DNA of 64,000 bases from Sphingobium herbicidovorans (lineage in GTDB: Bacteria; Pseudomonadota; Alphaproteobacteria; Sphingomonadales; Sphingomonadaceae), in contig NZ_CP020538.1 of the NCBI RefSeq assembly GCF_002080435.1, forward strand, positions 558,001 to 622,000. Direction: 5' to 3'. The translations under genes were made by a program, and so were the position numbers. Shown one piece after another: positions 25,709-34,884 of this stretch (its first letter is position 1; every line of letters starts with the position of its first letter). The notes under the pieces are model-generated. The model had not been told where the DNA came from and did no database searches. It was given only the letters and a program-made list of their open reading frames with translations.

Positions 25709-26842
25709 TCAGCGTGACTTGGCAGGATTCCAGACCGTGACCGTCCGGCCTCTCATCGCCTTGATCACACCTTGAAACGTCGCGGCATAGGCGATGAGAA
25801 TATCAACCACCGCAGCAAGAGGCCCGCCCTTGGCGCGCAAGCCAAGCGCCAGTAGCACTACCGCGATCATAACGCCGACAAGGGCCATCCATGGGGAGAG
25901 ACTGAGGGCCAGTGCCAGAGCCGCCAGCGCACCCGTCGCGATGAAAAGCCCGCCGAACCAGCGCACGATCTTGCGCGAGGCATATTTGAAACGATCCAGC
26001 CCATCCATCCGCCGCAATTGCGGGCGCAGATAGGAATGCGTGTGCCAGGCGCGCGCGGCAATCCGCACCTTGCGGCGATACTCGTCACCACGCGCGGCAA
26101 CCAGCCGCTCGCGGGCGATAACGTCCTTGGCCTTCACTAACCGCTTACCCGCGAACAACACGGCCATCGATACAGTCAGGTCATCGAGAACGCTGTCCGG
26201 AAAGTCAGGATAAAGCGTTCGTCGAATCGAGAAAATCGAGCCGTCAGCCCCCAGCACATTGCCGGTGCGCGACTCCTCATCCTTCAGCCGCTCTTCAAGG
26301 CGCCAGTATAGCGATCCAACAGAGGCCGTCGCGCTCTCGCCCTCTCCCATATAGTGGAGCGAGCCGAGAACGCCGCCGACATCGGGATCGGCATAGCGGG
26401 CGAGAAGACTGTCGATGGTATCTTCATCGAGCAACACATTGGCATCGGTGAAGATGAGAACATCGCCACCGGCGCGCGCCGCCAGTTGCTTCATGCCATG
26501 CGCCTTGCCACTGCGGCCGGGGCCGCGAACCAACGTCACCAGATCGCCCTGTGCAGCGATCAGGGCTGCCGTGTCGTCCGAGGAGCCATCGTCGAACGCG
26601 AATATTTCGAGTCCAGGATAGCGGTGCTTCAGCATGGCTAGGTTGGCCAGCTTGTCGGGCATCGCCGCGGCTTCATTATAGGCACAGAACAAAAGTGAAG
26701 CCGACGGAGCCAGCCCCCGTCCCGGCTGCTCTGCCCGCGTGGGCAGCACCCGCAGGATCATGGGATAGAACAGAAATGGCCATAGCACCGCCACAATTGA
26801 CAGGATCAGGACCAGCAGGAAGAAGAGATCAAGTCCGCGCAT
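25709..26842 (-). CDS. Glycosyltransferase family 2, membrane-anchored
   Basis: A 377-residue protein with one or two N-terminal membrane helices (FFLLVLILSIVAVLWPFLFYP), a GT-A domain and two or three C-terminal helices. GT2 motifs: FCAYNEA, EIFAFDDGSSDDT, the D-x-D-like FTDANVLLD and GADGSIFSIRR. The layout matches processive or polyprenyl-phosphate GT2 enzymes of exopolysaccharide loci. ATG 26842 overlaps the stop of the phosphoglycosyltransferase gene by 1 bp (TGATG). It is the last gene of the main XrtA train. Confidence 0.88.
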   Translation of the reverse strand: MRGLDLFFLLVLILSIVAVLWPFLFYPMILRVLPTRAEQPGRGLAPSASLLFCAYNEAAAMPDKLANLAMLKHRYPGLEIFAFDDGSSDDTAALIAAQGDLVTLVRGPGRSGKAHGMKQLAARAGGDVLIFTDANVLLDEDTIDSLLARYADPDVGGVLGSLHYMGEGESATASVGSLYWRLEERLKDEESRTGNVLGADGSIFSIRRTLYPDFPDSVLDDLTVSMAVLFAGKRLVKAKDVIARERLVAARGDEYRRKVRIAARAWHTHSYLRPQLRRMDGLDRFKYASRKIVRWFGGLFIATGALAALALALSLSPWMALVGVMIAVVLLALGLRAKGGPLAAVVDILIAYAATFQGVIKAMRGRTVTVWNPAKSR

Positions 26843-28263
26843 CAATAGGCCTTGTGATGCACCAACACGCCGATCGTCGCGAAGATGATGCGCAGGTCTC
26901 GCCAGATCGACCATTTCGTCACATATTCCAGATCGGATTGAAGCCGATCGATCAGATCCTGATGATGGTCGGTCGATCCTCGGTGGCCACGTACCTGGGC
27001 AAGGCCAGTCATGCCCGGTTTGATGCAGTGGCGCTCCCAATAGCGCTCATCGACCTCCCAATAGAGGCTGTCCCCGGCCTTGGCAGCTGCTGCGTGCGGG
27101 CGCGGGCCGACGATGCTCATGTCACCGCGCAGAACGTTAAAGAGCTGTGGCAGTTCATCGATGCTGGTGCGACGCAGGAAACGGCCCACGCTGGTCACCC
27201 GGTCATCGTCACGCGCGGTCAGCTTGTCGGCCTTCCGATCGCTTGCTTCGGTCCGCATCGACCGGAACTTGTAGATATTGAAGGGACGCGCGTCCCGACC
27301 AATGCGGGGCTGTTTGAAGATAACGGGACCGGGACTGGTCAGCTTTATCGCGAGGGCGGCCGCGATCAACACCGGCGACAGCGCCAGCGTGGCTGCGGTG
27401 GCGACGATGATATCGAAGATGCGCTTTATGATGCGATCGCGGAAATGGAATGGGCCACCGGCGACAATGATGGTCGGTTGGCCGTCAAACTCATCAACCC
27501 GCGCCGGGGCGAAGCGCAGCAGCTCTGGCACCACGATTTCACCGCGCGCCGAGAGGGACTTGAGCGCAGCCGACCAGTCCGCCATCCGCTCCATCGGGCA
27601 AGCCACGATCACTCTTTCAGCCATTCCAACCACCGCCGCAAGCCGCGCCGCCATATCGGCGTCATGACGGCCGGGATGCAGATCGGCAGATGCGGCATCA
27701 ATCAGTTCCATATGTGGGCCAGTCGCGATCTCCACCCCGTCCATGATTACGGCTGTCAGATGCGGAACCTCCCCCAGAAGACGCGCGCCCAGGCGGCTTA
27801 TGGCCAACCGCACCAGCGCGACGCTGATCGCTGAAAAGCCAAGCCCAGTCACGAAAGTAAGGCGGGACAGCTGCTCCGCGATCTTGCCCAGATAGACGAT
27901 CAGCAGCATCAGCAGCGCCGCCTGCGCCAGAGCGAGCAGCCCCCGGAATATGCCGCGCCGGATATTGTCCAGCATATGGATGCCGTAGGCGCCGCCCTGC
28001 ACCGCCAGCAGGATGTAAAGCGGCGCGACCATGGCGAACATGACAAGGCCATGTGGCTTGCCGGGCTCGCCAAGCAGCGCGCCCAGGATAAGCCAGTTCG
28101 CGAACAGGAAAGACAGGAACAGTCCCGCCAAATCCCCAAGCAGGCAGAGCAGATATAGTCGAGCTCGAACTATTTCCTTCGAAACTGTCACTGGCGTCCT
28201 GCTTACCCTCTGCACGACAGCTCCGTTGGCACCGGCGGACGTGGGTTGCAAGGGCCTCGCCAA
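26842..28263 (-). CDS. Exopolysaccharide undecaprenyl-phosphate phosphoglycosyltransferase
   Basis: Starts repeat-unit assembly by moving a sugar phosphate onto undecaprenyl phosphate. About 473 residues: four N-terminal helices, a central Rossmann-like domain, then the catalytic domain with [77 protein letters not shown] and [10 protein letters not shown]. This is the WcaJ/PglC-type signature. The start is uncertain: TTG 28263 has no clear Shine-Dalgarno, while a GTG at 28215 has GGAG 5 nt before it. Confidence 0.92.
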   Translation of the reverse strand: MARPLQPTSAGANGAVVQRVSRTPVTVSKEIVRARLYLLCLLGDLAGLFLSFLFANWLILGALLGEPGKPHGLVMFAMVAPLYILLAVQGGAYGIHMLDNIRRGIFRGLLALAQAALLMLLIVYLGKIAEQLSRLTFVTGLGFSAISVALVRLAISRLGARLLGEVPHLTAVIMDGVEIATGPHMELIDAASADLHPGRHDADMAARLAAVVGMAERVIVACPMERMADWSAALKSLSARGEIVVPELLRFAPARVDEFDGQPTIIVAGGPFHFRDRIIKRIFDIIVATAATLALSPVLIAAALAIKLTSPGPVIFKQPRIGRDARPFNIYKFRSMRTEASDRKADKLTARDDDRVTSVGRFLRRTSIDELPQLFNVLRGDMSIVGPRPHAAAAKAGDSLYWEVDERYWERHCIKPGMTGLAQVRGHRGSTDHHQDLIDRLQSDLEYVTKWSIWRDLRIIFATIGVLVHHKAY

Positions 28264-28291
28264 AAGAGCCGCTTGGTTCTGCGCCAGTTGA

Positions 28292-30187
28292 TCAAAGACT
28301 GAATAACCGGCCCAGCGCCTTGTCCAGCATCAGCAGCTGCCAAAGCACACGGCCATGATCGGCAACCCCGGATTTATGATCGGCCGCGATCCGTCCCAAC
28401 ATCTTTGCATCGAACCAGCCCGTTTTGGTCAACGCGGATCCGCCTGCGATAGCCGTCGCTTCGCCGGAAAGAGGGCCGCGAAACCAGTTACTGATGGGGG
28501 TGACGAAACCCATTTTCTGCCGGTAGAGGATGTCTTGCGGCAGATAGGGCTCCATCGCCTTCTTCATCAGATATTTGCCGCTGTTGCCACGAATACGTTG
28601 GGCGACGGGCAGGCGGGCCGCGAACTCCACAAGCCGGTGGTCGAGCAGCGGCTCGCGGGCCTCCAGGCTGACGGCCATGCTCATCCGGTCGGTTTTGGTC
28701 AGGATATCGCCGGGCAGCCAGATACGAATATCCGCATATTGCGCCCGGTCGAGAGGGTCGCGCGCGGGGGCCTGCGCCATCGCGCGAATGTAACGATCTT
28801 CGGCCCGATATGCGCCCAGGCGGCTGCGCATATCCTGGCTGAAGAGGCGCTGCCGCAGGCCGCGGGACGTCACGCTGACCGACGCGGCATAGGCGTCGCT
28901 ACCCTCCCCTGCCAGTTCGAGGAAGGTCGATTTGGCGCGCAGCGGCCGAGGCGCCCAGTCCGCCTTGGGATACCAGCGACCCAGCGTGCCGAAAAGCGGC
29001 TGGCGAACCGATGCCGGGATAAGACTGCGGATCCGCTCCCCCTGCATCTGGAACCGATGCCTGCGATAACCGGCAAAGGCCTCGTCTGCCCCGTCGCCGG
29101 AAAGCGCAACGGTCACTTTCTCCCGCGCCAGTTCACACACGCGGTAGGTCGGGAGCGCCGAGGCATCAGCAAAGGGCTCATCGAAATGCAGAGCCAGCCT
29201 ATCGATCAGCCCATAATCATCCGGCGACACGATCCTCGTGCGATGATCGGTCGCGAAGCGCCGGGCGATGCGGTCGGCATAGGCAGTCTCGTCCAGGCTC
29301 GCGACATCGAAGCCGATCGTACAGGTCTGGACAGCCTGGGCCGACGCTTCCGCCATCAGCGCCACGACGCTGGAGCTATCGACGCCGCCCGAGAGAAAAG
29401 CGCCAAGAGGAACGTCGGCAACCATGCGCGAACGGACCGCCTGCCGCATCAAGGCGACAAACTCCTCTTCCAGCTCTTCCGGCTTCGCCTTGCTGCGTTC
29501 GGCGAAACTGACATCCCAATAGCGTTGCGGCTGTGGCGCGGGTCGCCCGCGCACCAGGCGCAACGTTTCCCCCGCGCCCAGCTTGCGCACGCCCGCCACC
29601 ATGCAGGCATCGTCGGGCACATAGCCATAAGCCATGTAATCCTCGACCGCCGACAGGTCCGGCGCACGGCGCAGCAGCGGGTGGGCCAGCAGGCTTTTCA
29701 GCTCCGATCCGAAGATCAGGCTGCCGTCGGATAGCTGGGCATAATGGAGCGGCTTGACCCCCAGCCGGTCGCGCGCCAGCCAGAGCGACTGCGCCCGCGC
29801 GTCGAACAGCGCGAAGGCAAACATGCCGTGAAATCGCTCGACACAGGCTTCGCCCCATTGGCGATAGCCGTGGAGGATGACTTCTGTGTCGCTGTGTGTC
29901 CGAAACACATGACCCTTGGCTTCCAGTTCGGCGCGGATTTCAGCGAAATTGTAGATTTCGCCATTGAAGGTGACGGCGAGGCTTTCGTCCTCGGTCAGCA
30001 TGGGCTGCGCCCCTCCGCCCAGGTCGATGATAGAGAGGCGCAAATGGCCAAGGCCCACGCCCGGCGCGGTCCAGATACCGCTGCCGTCTGGGCCACGATG
30101 CGGCATGACGTCGAGCATCGCCCGCACGCGCGCCGGATCGACCGGCTTGGCCGTTTCAAGATGGAAAATACCCGCTATACCGCACAT
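28292..30187 (-). CDS. AsnB-type glutamine-dependent amidotransferase, XrtA-associated
   Basis: A 631-residue protein of the asparagine synthase (glutamine-hydrolysing) class. Cys2 is the N-terminal nucleophile (MCGIAGIFH), with FNGEIYNF and HRGPDGSG in the glutaminase domain. The synthetase domain has the PP-loop SGGVDSS and later SGDGADEAFAGY. Variants of this gene accompany exosortase A loci, where they are thought to amidate a sugar acid or other unit of the exopolysaccharide and not to make free asparagine; that role is inferred. It lies between xrtA and the phosphoglycosyltransferase gene. Confidence 0.9.
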   Translation of the reverse strand: MCGIAGIFHLETAKPVDPARVRAMLDVMPHRGPDGSGIWTAPGVGLGHLRLSIIDLGGGAQPMLTEDESLAVTFNGEIYNFAEIRAELEAKGHVFRTHSDTEVILHGYRQWGEACVERFHGMFAFALFDARAQSLWLARDRLGVKPLHYAQLSDGSLIFGSELKSLLAHPLLRRAPDLSAVEDYMAYGYVPDDACMVAGVRKLGAGETLRLVRGRPAPQPQRYWDVSFAERSKAKPEELEEEFVALMRQAVRSRMVADVPLGAFLSGGVDSSSVVALMAEASAQAVQTCTIGFDVASLDETAYADRIARRFATDHRTRIVSPDDYGLIDRLALHFDEPFADASALPTYRVCELAREKVTVALSGDGADEAFAGYRRHRFQMQGERIRSLIPASVRQPLFGTLGRWYPKADWAPRPLRAKSTFLELAGEGSDAYAASVSVTSRGLRQRLFSQDMRSRLGAYRAEDRYIRAMAQAPARDPLDRAQYADIRIWLPGDILTKTDRMSMAVSLEAREPLLDHRLVEFAARLPVAQRIRGNSGKYLMKKAMEPYLPQDILYRQKMGFVTPISNWFRGPLSGEATAIAGGSALTKTGWFDAKMLGRIAADHKSGVADHGRVLWQLLMLDKALGRLFSL

Positions 30188-30198
30188 GCGAAAGGGCT

Positions 30199-31734
30199 TT
30201 AGCCGATGCCGAGGCTGCGGTCAGCCAAATCCTTCACATCTTCGATGTCGCGCAGAAACATTGCGATAGCAGCGTCGGCGTTCATCCCGGGCCGGTTTTC
30301 CGCCGAGATCAGGATAGCGCCCGCGCGCTGATCCCGGCCAAGCAGCCTCGCCTTCATGGTATCGAACTTTACGCGCGGCGCACTGCCGGTGATAGGCGCG
30401 TCGCCCACCTTGTAAAAACTTACCACATGCCGGACCACCGGCCCCGGCGCGGTAATCTGTTCAGCGAACCCCTCCTTTGGCGCGGGAGCGGGCGAGGACC
30501 AGGTCCAGTTCTGGTCTGGATCGGCGGCGCCCTGTGCAAAGCCGACCAGTTCGCGCCTCTCGGTCTGCCGATCGAAGCTCACCATAGCAAGGTCGACGAC
30601 CTGCCCTGCGGTGTTACGATAACGCCCCATGACAAGATGGTCCGCGCCGTCAAAGCGCGGCTTCCATGGATAGGCGGGTGGCTCGGCAGTCAGGGTCCAG
30701 CCCTTAAGGTTCGGCAATCCTGGCGGACCCAGCAGTGGGACGCTCGCCGCAGCGCTCACCATCAGCCAAAGGGGCGCCGCAGCTATCAGCGACAACCCGG
30801 CTAAGGCAGCGACAGGAAGTCGTATTTGGCCCCGCCAGACGCCCGCGAGCTTCGAAGGATCGAACCAGGGATCGGCCGGACGCCTATCGAAAAACGGCCA
30901 GGCTGTCGCCATCACCAACGTCATCACGGCCGCGAAGAATACCCAGCCATAGAGGACGTGATCGAACCCCACCGCTGCGTCAATGCTGGTCAGATGTGCA
31001 ACAAGGATTGTGGCGAAGGCGCGCAGGCCGTTGGCCAGCACCGACAGCATCAGGGCGCCCGTCATAAAGATGATCCGGCGCGGCCAACTGGCAAAGCAAA
31101 CATTGCAGACCAGCGCGCCATAGGCTGTCATGGCAATGACGAATTTCGCTCCCGAACAGGCCTCCGCCACCTCGAAATAGCCGGTCGGCGTGGTGATGAA
31201 TATCCCGTCCAGATGGGCAGGCACACCCCACAGGCTGAGGAATGCCATGCAAAGTCGCGCGGTGATCAATTGCAGCGGCGCGACGATCTCCTCACCTGCC
31301 GGCACCATGAAAAAGGCGTAGAAAAGCGGAAAGACAAGCGCCCGCCCAATCGCTGGACCCAGCAGGGTGACTACCGCGCCCTGCATCATCAAGATCAGGG
31401 CAGCATGGCGGAAAAGGGCGACACCAGCCGCCGCGCCCAACAACCAGGCAAAGCCACCCACGCCAATCCACAGCAAGCCCGGCGCCCATCCCACCGGTTT
31501 CAGTTGACGCAGGCCGGGCAATCGCTGCTGCACCAACCACGCGATCAGAATGGGGATAAAAAGGCAGTGACCAAAGGTCGAGGCGTTCCACCAGATAGAC
31601 ACCATATCAATGGCGTCCCGGTGGAACAACGACAGCATCAGGAAAGCGAATATGCCAAGCGCCGTCAAATGCCCGCGCCAGCCGAGGTCATCCAGAGCTT
31701 GCATTCGAGGCATAGAGAGCGCGCCTTGAGTCAT
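30199..31734 (-). CDS. xrtA: Exosortase A fused to an EpsI domain
   Basis: Membrane transpeptidase that sorts PEP-CTERM proteins and links them to surface glycans. The 511-residue protein has about 8 membrane spans. The catalytic triad is Cys193 (VAEACSGAKF), Arg238 (ANGLRAF) and His259 (DHVLYGW). After residue ~300 follows a periplasmic EpsI domain (LKGWTLTAEPPAYPWKPRFDGADHLVMGRYRNTAGQVVDL), a fusion seen in exosortase A type systems. It overlaps the glycosyltransferase gene (31731) by 4 bp. No PEP-CTERM substrate is encoded in the window, so its targets lie elsewhere. Confidence 0.95.
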   Translation of the reverse strand: MTQGALSMPRMQALDDLGWRGHLTALGIFAFLMLSLFHRDAIDMVSIWWNASTFGHCLFIPILIAWLVQQRLPGLRQLKPVGWAPGLLWIGVGGFAWLLGAAAGVALFRHAALILMMQGAVVTLLGPAIGRALVFPLFYAFFMVPAGEEIVAPLQLITARLCMAFLSLWGVPAHLDGIFITTPTGYFEVAEACSGAKFVIAMTAYGALVCNVCFASWPRRIIFMTGALMLSVLANGLRAFATILVAHLTSIDAAVGFDHVLYGWVFFAAVMTLVMATAWPFFDRRPADPWFDPSKLAGVWRGQIRLPVAALAGLSLIAAAPLWLMVSAAASVPLLGPPGLPNLKGWTLTAEPPAYPWKPRFDGADHLVMGRYRNTAGQVVDLAMVSFDRQTERRELVGFAQGAADPDQNWTWSSPAPAPKEGFAEQITAPGPVVRHVVSFYKVGDAPITGSAPRVKFDTMKARLLGRDQRAGAILISAENRPGMNADAAIAMFLRDIEDVKDLADRSLGIG

Positions 31735-32960
31735 GCAGCCCTGACAATCGTGCGATCACGCTGGCCGAACAGCATCTCAGGCAGCTCCTTCAGCATTTCC
31801 GACCACCGATAGCGTTCTTCCATCCTTGCCCGCGCCGCCTGACCAAGGCTCTGCGCTCGGCCAGGGTCGGCCAGCAAGGCTGCGACCTTCTCGGTTTCTT
31901 CGGCAGGGTCGGCAGCAATCAGGAAATGCTTGCCATCCCTAGCGTCAATACCCTCCGCCGCTTCGGGTGAAGCCACGACCGGACGCGCCATTGCCATCGC
32001 CTCCAGCACCTTGTTCTGAATGCCACGGGCGATGCGCAAGGGCGCGACCACCACATCCGCCGCCGCCAGCCACCCCCGCACATCGGGAACAGATCCAGTG
32101 ACGATCACACCCGGCATCTGCTTTAGCGCCTCAACCTGTGGCGCAGGATTGCGTCCTACAATGGCAAAGCAGGCATCTGGATGTATTGCTCGCAATGCTG
32201 GCAGCGACTGATGAGCGAAGCTGTCAACCGCCTCGATATTCGGCCGATAGTCCATCTGGCCCGTGAAGACTATCAGGGGGCGCCCTACCCTCCCCACCGG
32301 CTCGAAGCGCGCCGCCGGATTGAAATAGTCAAGCGCAACGCCGTTATCGATCGCGATCACGCGACGATTGTCGAAGCCACTTGATGTGCGAAACAGTTCG
32401 GCTTCCGCTTCGCTTACAAACGCGCTGACGCACGCGCGACCGGCGATGGTGCGCTCAAAATCCCGGAGGAGGCGCCCCTCACGCCGGTTCACCCAGCCCA
32501 TCATGCCTCCGCCAAGCTCGCCATAGGCGGCATATTTCGCCGAATCAAAATCGACGAAGTCCATCACGAAACGAACCCCTGGGGGAAGGTCGGGAATGAA
32601 ATGCGCCATCTGCGCCGAATAGCCCATCACGGCGGTAATTGGTCGCTCGCGCATGGTATGCTGGACCCACCGATGCATCTGGGCGCTCTCATACATGCTG
32701 ACCAGCATCGGTTGACGCCTGACCAAGCCGGCCAGCCCCGCCACCGCGCGCGACCGGTTGCGCGGGAGCACGCACTGGCTCGCAGTAAGCGCCTCCATTT
32801 CAGACGCAAAGCCCATGTCCCGGTCGTCGTCGGCAAAACAGCCAACATGCACCGGCGCGATTTCAGCCAACCTCTTCAAAATGTGAAAGGACCGGATCTT
32901 GTCGCCCCTGTCCGGCGGGAATGGAATGCGGTGGCAAAGGAACAATATCTCGCCCGTCAT
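31731..32960 (-). CDS. XrtA-associated glycosyltransferase
   Basis: A 409-residue GT-B glycosyltransferase of the type found in exosortase A loci. It begins EILFLCHRIPFPPDRGDKIRSFHILKRL, a hallmark of the PEP-CTERM/EpsH-associated sugar transferase family. The C-terminal domain carries VFTGQMDYRPNIEAVDSFA and the late IARGIQNKVLEAMAMARPVVASPEAAEGI with the GT4 Glu. ATG 32960 overlaps the FemAB stop (ATGA). Longer upstream readings overlap that gene and were rejected. Confidence 0.92.
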   Translation of the reverse strand: MTGEILFLCHRIPFPPDRGDKIRSFHILKRLAEIAPVHVGCFADDDRDMGFASEMEALTASQCVLPRNRSRAVAGLAGLVRRQPMLVSMYESAQMHRWVQHTMRERPITAVMGYSAQMAHFIPDLPPGVRFVMDFVDFDSAKYAAYGELGGGMMGWVNRREGRLLRDFERTIAGRACVSAFVSEAEAELFRTSSGFDNRRVIAIDNGVALDYFNPAARFEPVGRVGRPLIVFTGQMDYRPNIEAVDSFAHQSLPALRAIHPDACFAIVGRNPAPQVEALKQMPGVIVTGSVPDVRGWLAAADVVVAPLRIARGIQNKVLEAMAMARPVVASPEAAEGIDARDGKHFLIAADPAEETEKVAALLADPGRAQSLGQAARARMEERYRWSEMLKELPEMLFGQRDRTIVRAA

Positions 32961-34021
32961 CCCAGCCCCCGCGAAATGAAGGGACCGAGCAGGTTCGCGA
33001 CAGGCAGCGGCAGCTTCTTCCAAAGCTCGACACGGCGCTGATATCGTGCGCTGTTGGGATTGATATCACGCCGCTCGCCAGACGCTGACCAGCTATAATA
33101 GGCAAGAGGCACAGGATCGAAGCCAAAGCTCTTCTTCCACGCCGCCTGACCGCTCCCAACCTTCGACCTGCCGAAATCGAACAGGGCCATGCCACGCGCC
33201 CGGCCATGGCTCATCAGCCGATAGTACATAAGTTCGTTGGAGCGCAGGCGGCGGGCATCCGCTATGCCGCCGCCCCAAAAGGGCATCACGCGCCCTTGAT
33301 GATATAGGGTCAGAACGGCGGATACGGGTCGATCATCTTCAAGGACCAGCAATATGTCCGCATCCTCTCCGAAGGCCGACAGCACCTCACGAAAGAGCCT
33401 TGCCGGGAAAACGGGCGTGCCAAGATTGCGTACGCTCTGCGCATAAACATTGTAATGCGCGCGAACGAACGCTTCGTCACGCCCTACCTGGACCCGCAGC
33501 GCGGGGTTGGCGAGCGCCTTACGCAGCTCGGCCCGGTGCTTGCGCGGGACTGCGCGCAGTTCGGCCTCGTCGTCCGCGGCAATTGGCCGGACAAAGCCGC
33601 AATGGCTTCCTTCATGCATGGCCCACCCTGCCCCAGGCTGCTGGCCGCCACGCAGCTCGGCAGAGCCCACCCCGCTATCGCGCGCCATGCTTTGGGCAGC
33701 ATTCGCAAGCGCTGCAATTACGGCGGCATCATGCGCCAGAATCCCGCCATCTACCCCGAAGCCCGAGGACACCAGCGCCTGACCGAACAGCCAGCTCCTC
33801 ATATGGGTCAACGGCAACAGGCCCGCAATCCGTCCTGAAGGCGCTACGGCCGTAAGCATGTGGGCGCGATTGCCCGTGCCGCGCTCGATTGCTTTCAGCC
33901 AGGCCGGGCGATGGAAAGCAGTGCCATCCGCCATTCCCATTACGAATGTTTCGGCGGCCTCCACCTGCGCCGCGTCATTCAGATCGAGCGCAACGACGCC
34001 TATGTCATTTCCAACGATCAT
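32957..34021 (-). CDS. FemAB-like acyl/aminoacyl transferase, XrtA-associated
   Basis: A 354-residue protein with the double-GNAT fold of FemAB/BioF2-type transferases. Diagnostic stretches are AFHRPAWLKAIERGTG, ELRAVPRKHRAELRKA, VYAQSVRNLGTPVFPARLF and LFDFGRSKVGSGQAAWKKSFGF. Homologues are a standard part of exosortase A loci and are thought to attach an acyl or aminoacyl group to the polysaccharide; the donor is unknown. The neighbouring ligase, decarboxylase and acyl carrier protein (40.9-45.1 kb) could supply it. It overlaps both adjacent genes by 4 bp. Confidence 0.9.
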   Translation of the reverse strand: MIVGNDIGVVALDLNDAAQVEAAETFVMGMADGTAFHRPAWLKAIERGTGNRAHMLTAVAPSGRIAGLLPLTHMRSWLFGQALVSSGFGVDGGILAHDAAVIAALANAAQSMARDSGVGSAELRGGQQPGAGWAMHEGSHCGFVRPIAADDEAELRAVPRKHRAELRKALANPALRVQVGRDEAFVRAHYNVYAQSVRNLGTPVFPARLFREVLSAFGEDADILLVLEDDRPVSAVLTLYHQGRVMPFWGGGIADARRLRSNELMYYRLMSHGRARGMALFDFGRSKVGSGQAAWKKSFGFDPVPLAYYSWSASGERRDINPNSARYQRRVELWKKLPLPVANLLGPFISRGLG

Positions 34022-34866
34022 GCTGCGCGATCCACTTCACTGGCAACGACCGCATCCATGCGCGACCAGGAAAAATCGCGCATCAGCATCCGCAGCTTCT
34101 GCGCCATGACCGACAGGTTGGTATAATGACGCAAGCGCGAGCGGAGCGGAGCACCCGGCACGCGCGGCTGGCCTGGGTCGATCTCCCACGGATGAAAATA
34201 GATGATCGCCGGCCGCTTTTCTCGGCTATTCACCTGCCGGATCGCCCAGCGGGAGAAGCCATAAGGCAGCAGCCGGAAAAAGCCGCCTCCGCCCGCCGCC
34301 AACCGACGCCCACCAAATTCCGCGGTCGTCACGGGCATTTCAAGCAGGGACGCGCCCGAAACAGGCTTCCAGGCGAAGCGCGGCGATTCGGGCCAGCCAT
34401 AATGGTCATGGCGGATCGGTGCGACGCTGCTGGAATAGAGATAATCTTCTTCCGCCAGGATGCTGTGCGCCCAGGGCGTCCGCTGGTCGATCGAAAAGCT
34501 CGGCGCGCGGTATCCTGCGACGCGCTGGCCGCTCGCGTCCTCCAGCAGGGCGCGGGACCGACGCAAATCGGCGCGAAACACCTCCGGCGTCATGGAAAAG
34601 ACGCGCGCATGGTCATAGCCATGGCTTGCAACCTCGTGACCCGCATCGGCGATCCGCCGTATCAGCGCAGGATATCGCTCCGCCACCCAACCGAGCGTGA
34701 AAAAGGTCGCGCTCACGCCCGCCTCAGCGAACAGCGCCAGAACGGCATCGGTATTGCGCTCGACCCGAGGCGTCAGCGCGTCCCAGTTGGCCCGTTCGAT
34801 CGTCCGTTCGAAAGCGCCGACATGGAACCAGTCTTCCACATCAACCGATAGGGCGTTCTGCATCAT
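34018..34866 (-). CDS. Polysaccharide deacetylase, XrtA-associated
   Basis: A 282-residue NodB-type (carbohydrate esterase 4) deacetylase. The catalytic and metal residues are recognisable: SVDVEDWFHV (Asp base and second Asp) and GHEVASHGYDH (two His ligands). Product-binding RVAGYRAPSFSID and the C-terminal YFHPWEIDPGQPR, which contains the catalytic His, follow. The last third is the extension found in the PEP-CTERM-associated branch. It is predicted to remove N-acetyl groups from the exopolysaccharide. There is no signal peptide, so it may act on lipid-linked precursors. Confidence 0.93.
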   Translation of the reverse strand: MMQNALSVDVEDWFHVGAFERTIERANWDALTPRVERNTDAVLALFAEAGVSATFFTLGWVAERYPALIRRIADAGHEVASHGYDHARVFSMTPEVFRADLRRSRALLEDASGQRVAGYRAPSFSIDQRTPWAHSILAEEDYLYSSSVAPIRHDHYGWPESPRFAWKPVSGASLLEMPVTTAEFGGRRLAAGGGGFFRLLPYGFSRWAIRQVNSREKRPAIIYFHPWEIDPGQPRVPGAPLRSRLRHYTNLSVMAQKLRMLMRDFSWSRMDAVVASEVDRAA

Positions 34867-34884
34867 GGGCGGCTGGCGACGCGT

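Noticed and set aside
26551..27834. Plus-strand open frame of 427 codons
   Set aside because: Antisense to the GT2 and phosphoglycosyltransferase genes, both of which have complete motifs.
28355..29734. Plus-strand open frame of 459 codons
   Set aside because: Antisense to the asparagine-synthase-like gene, with no domain in its translation.
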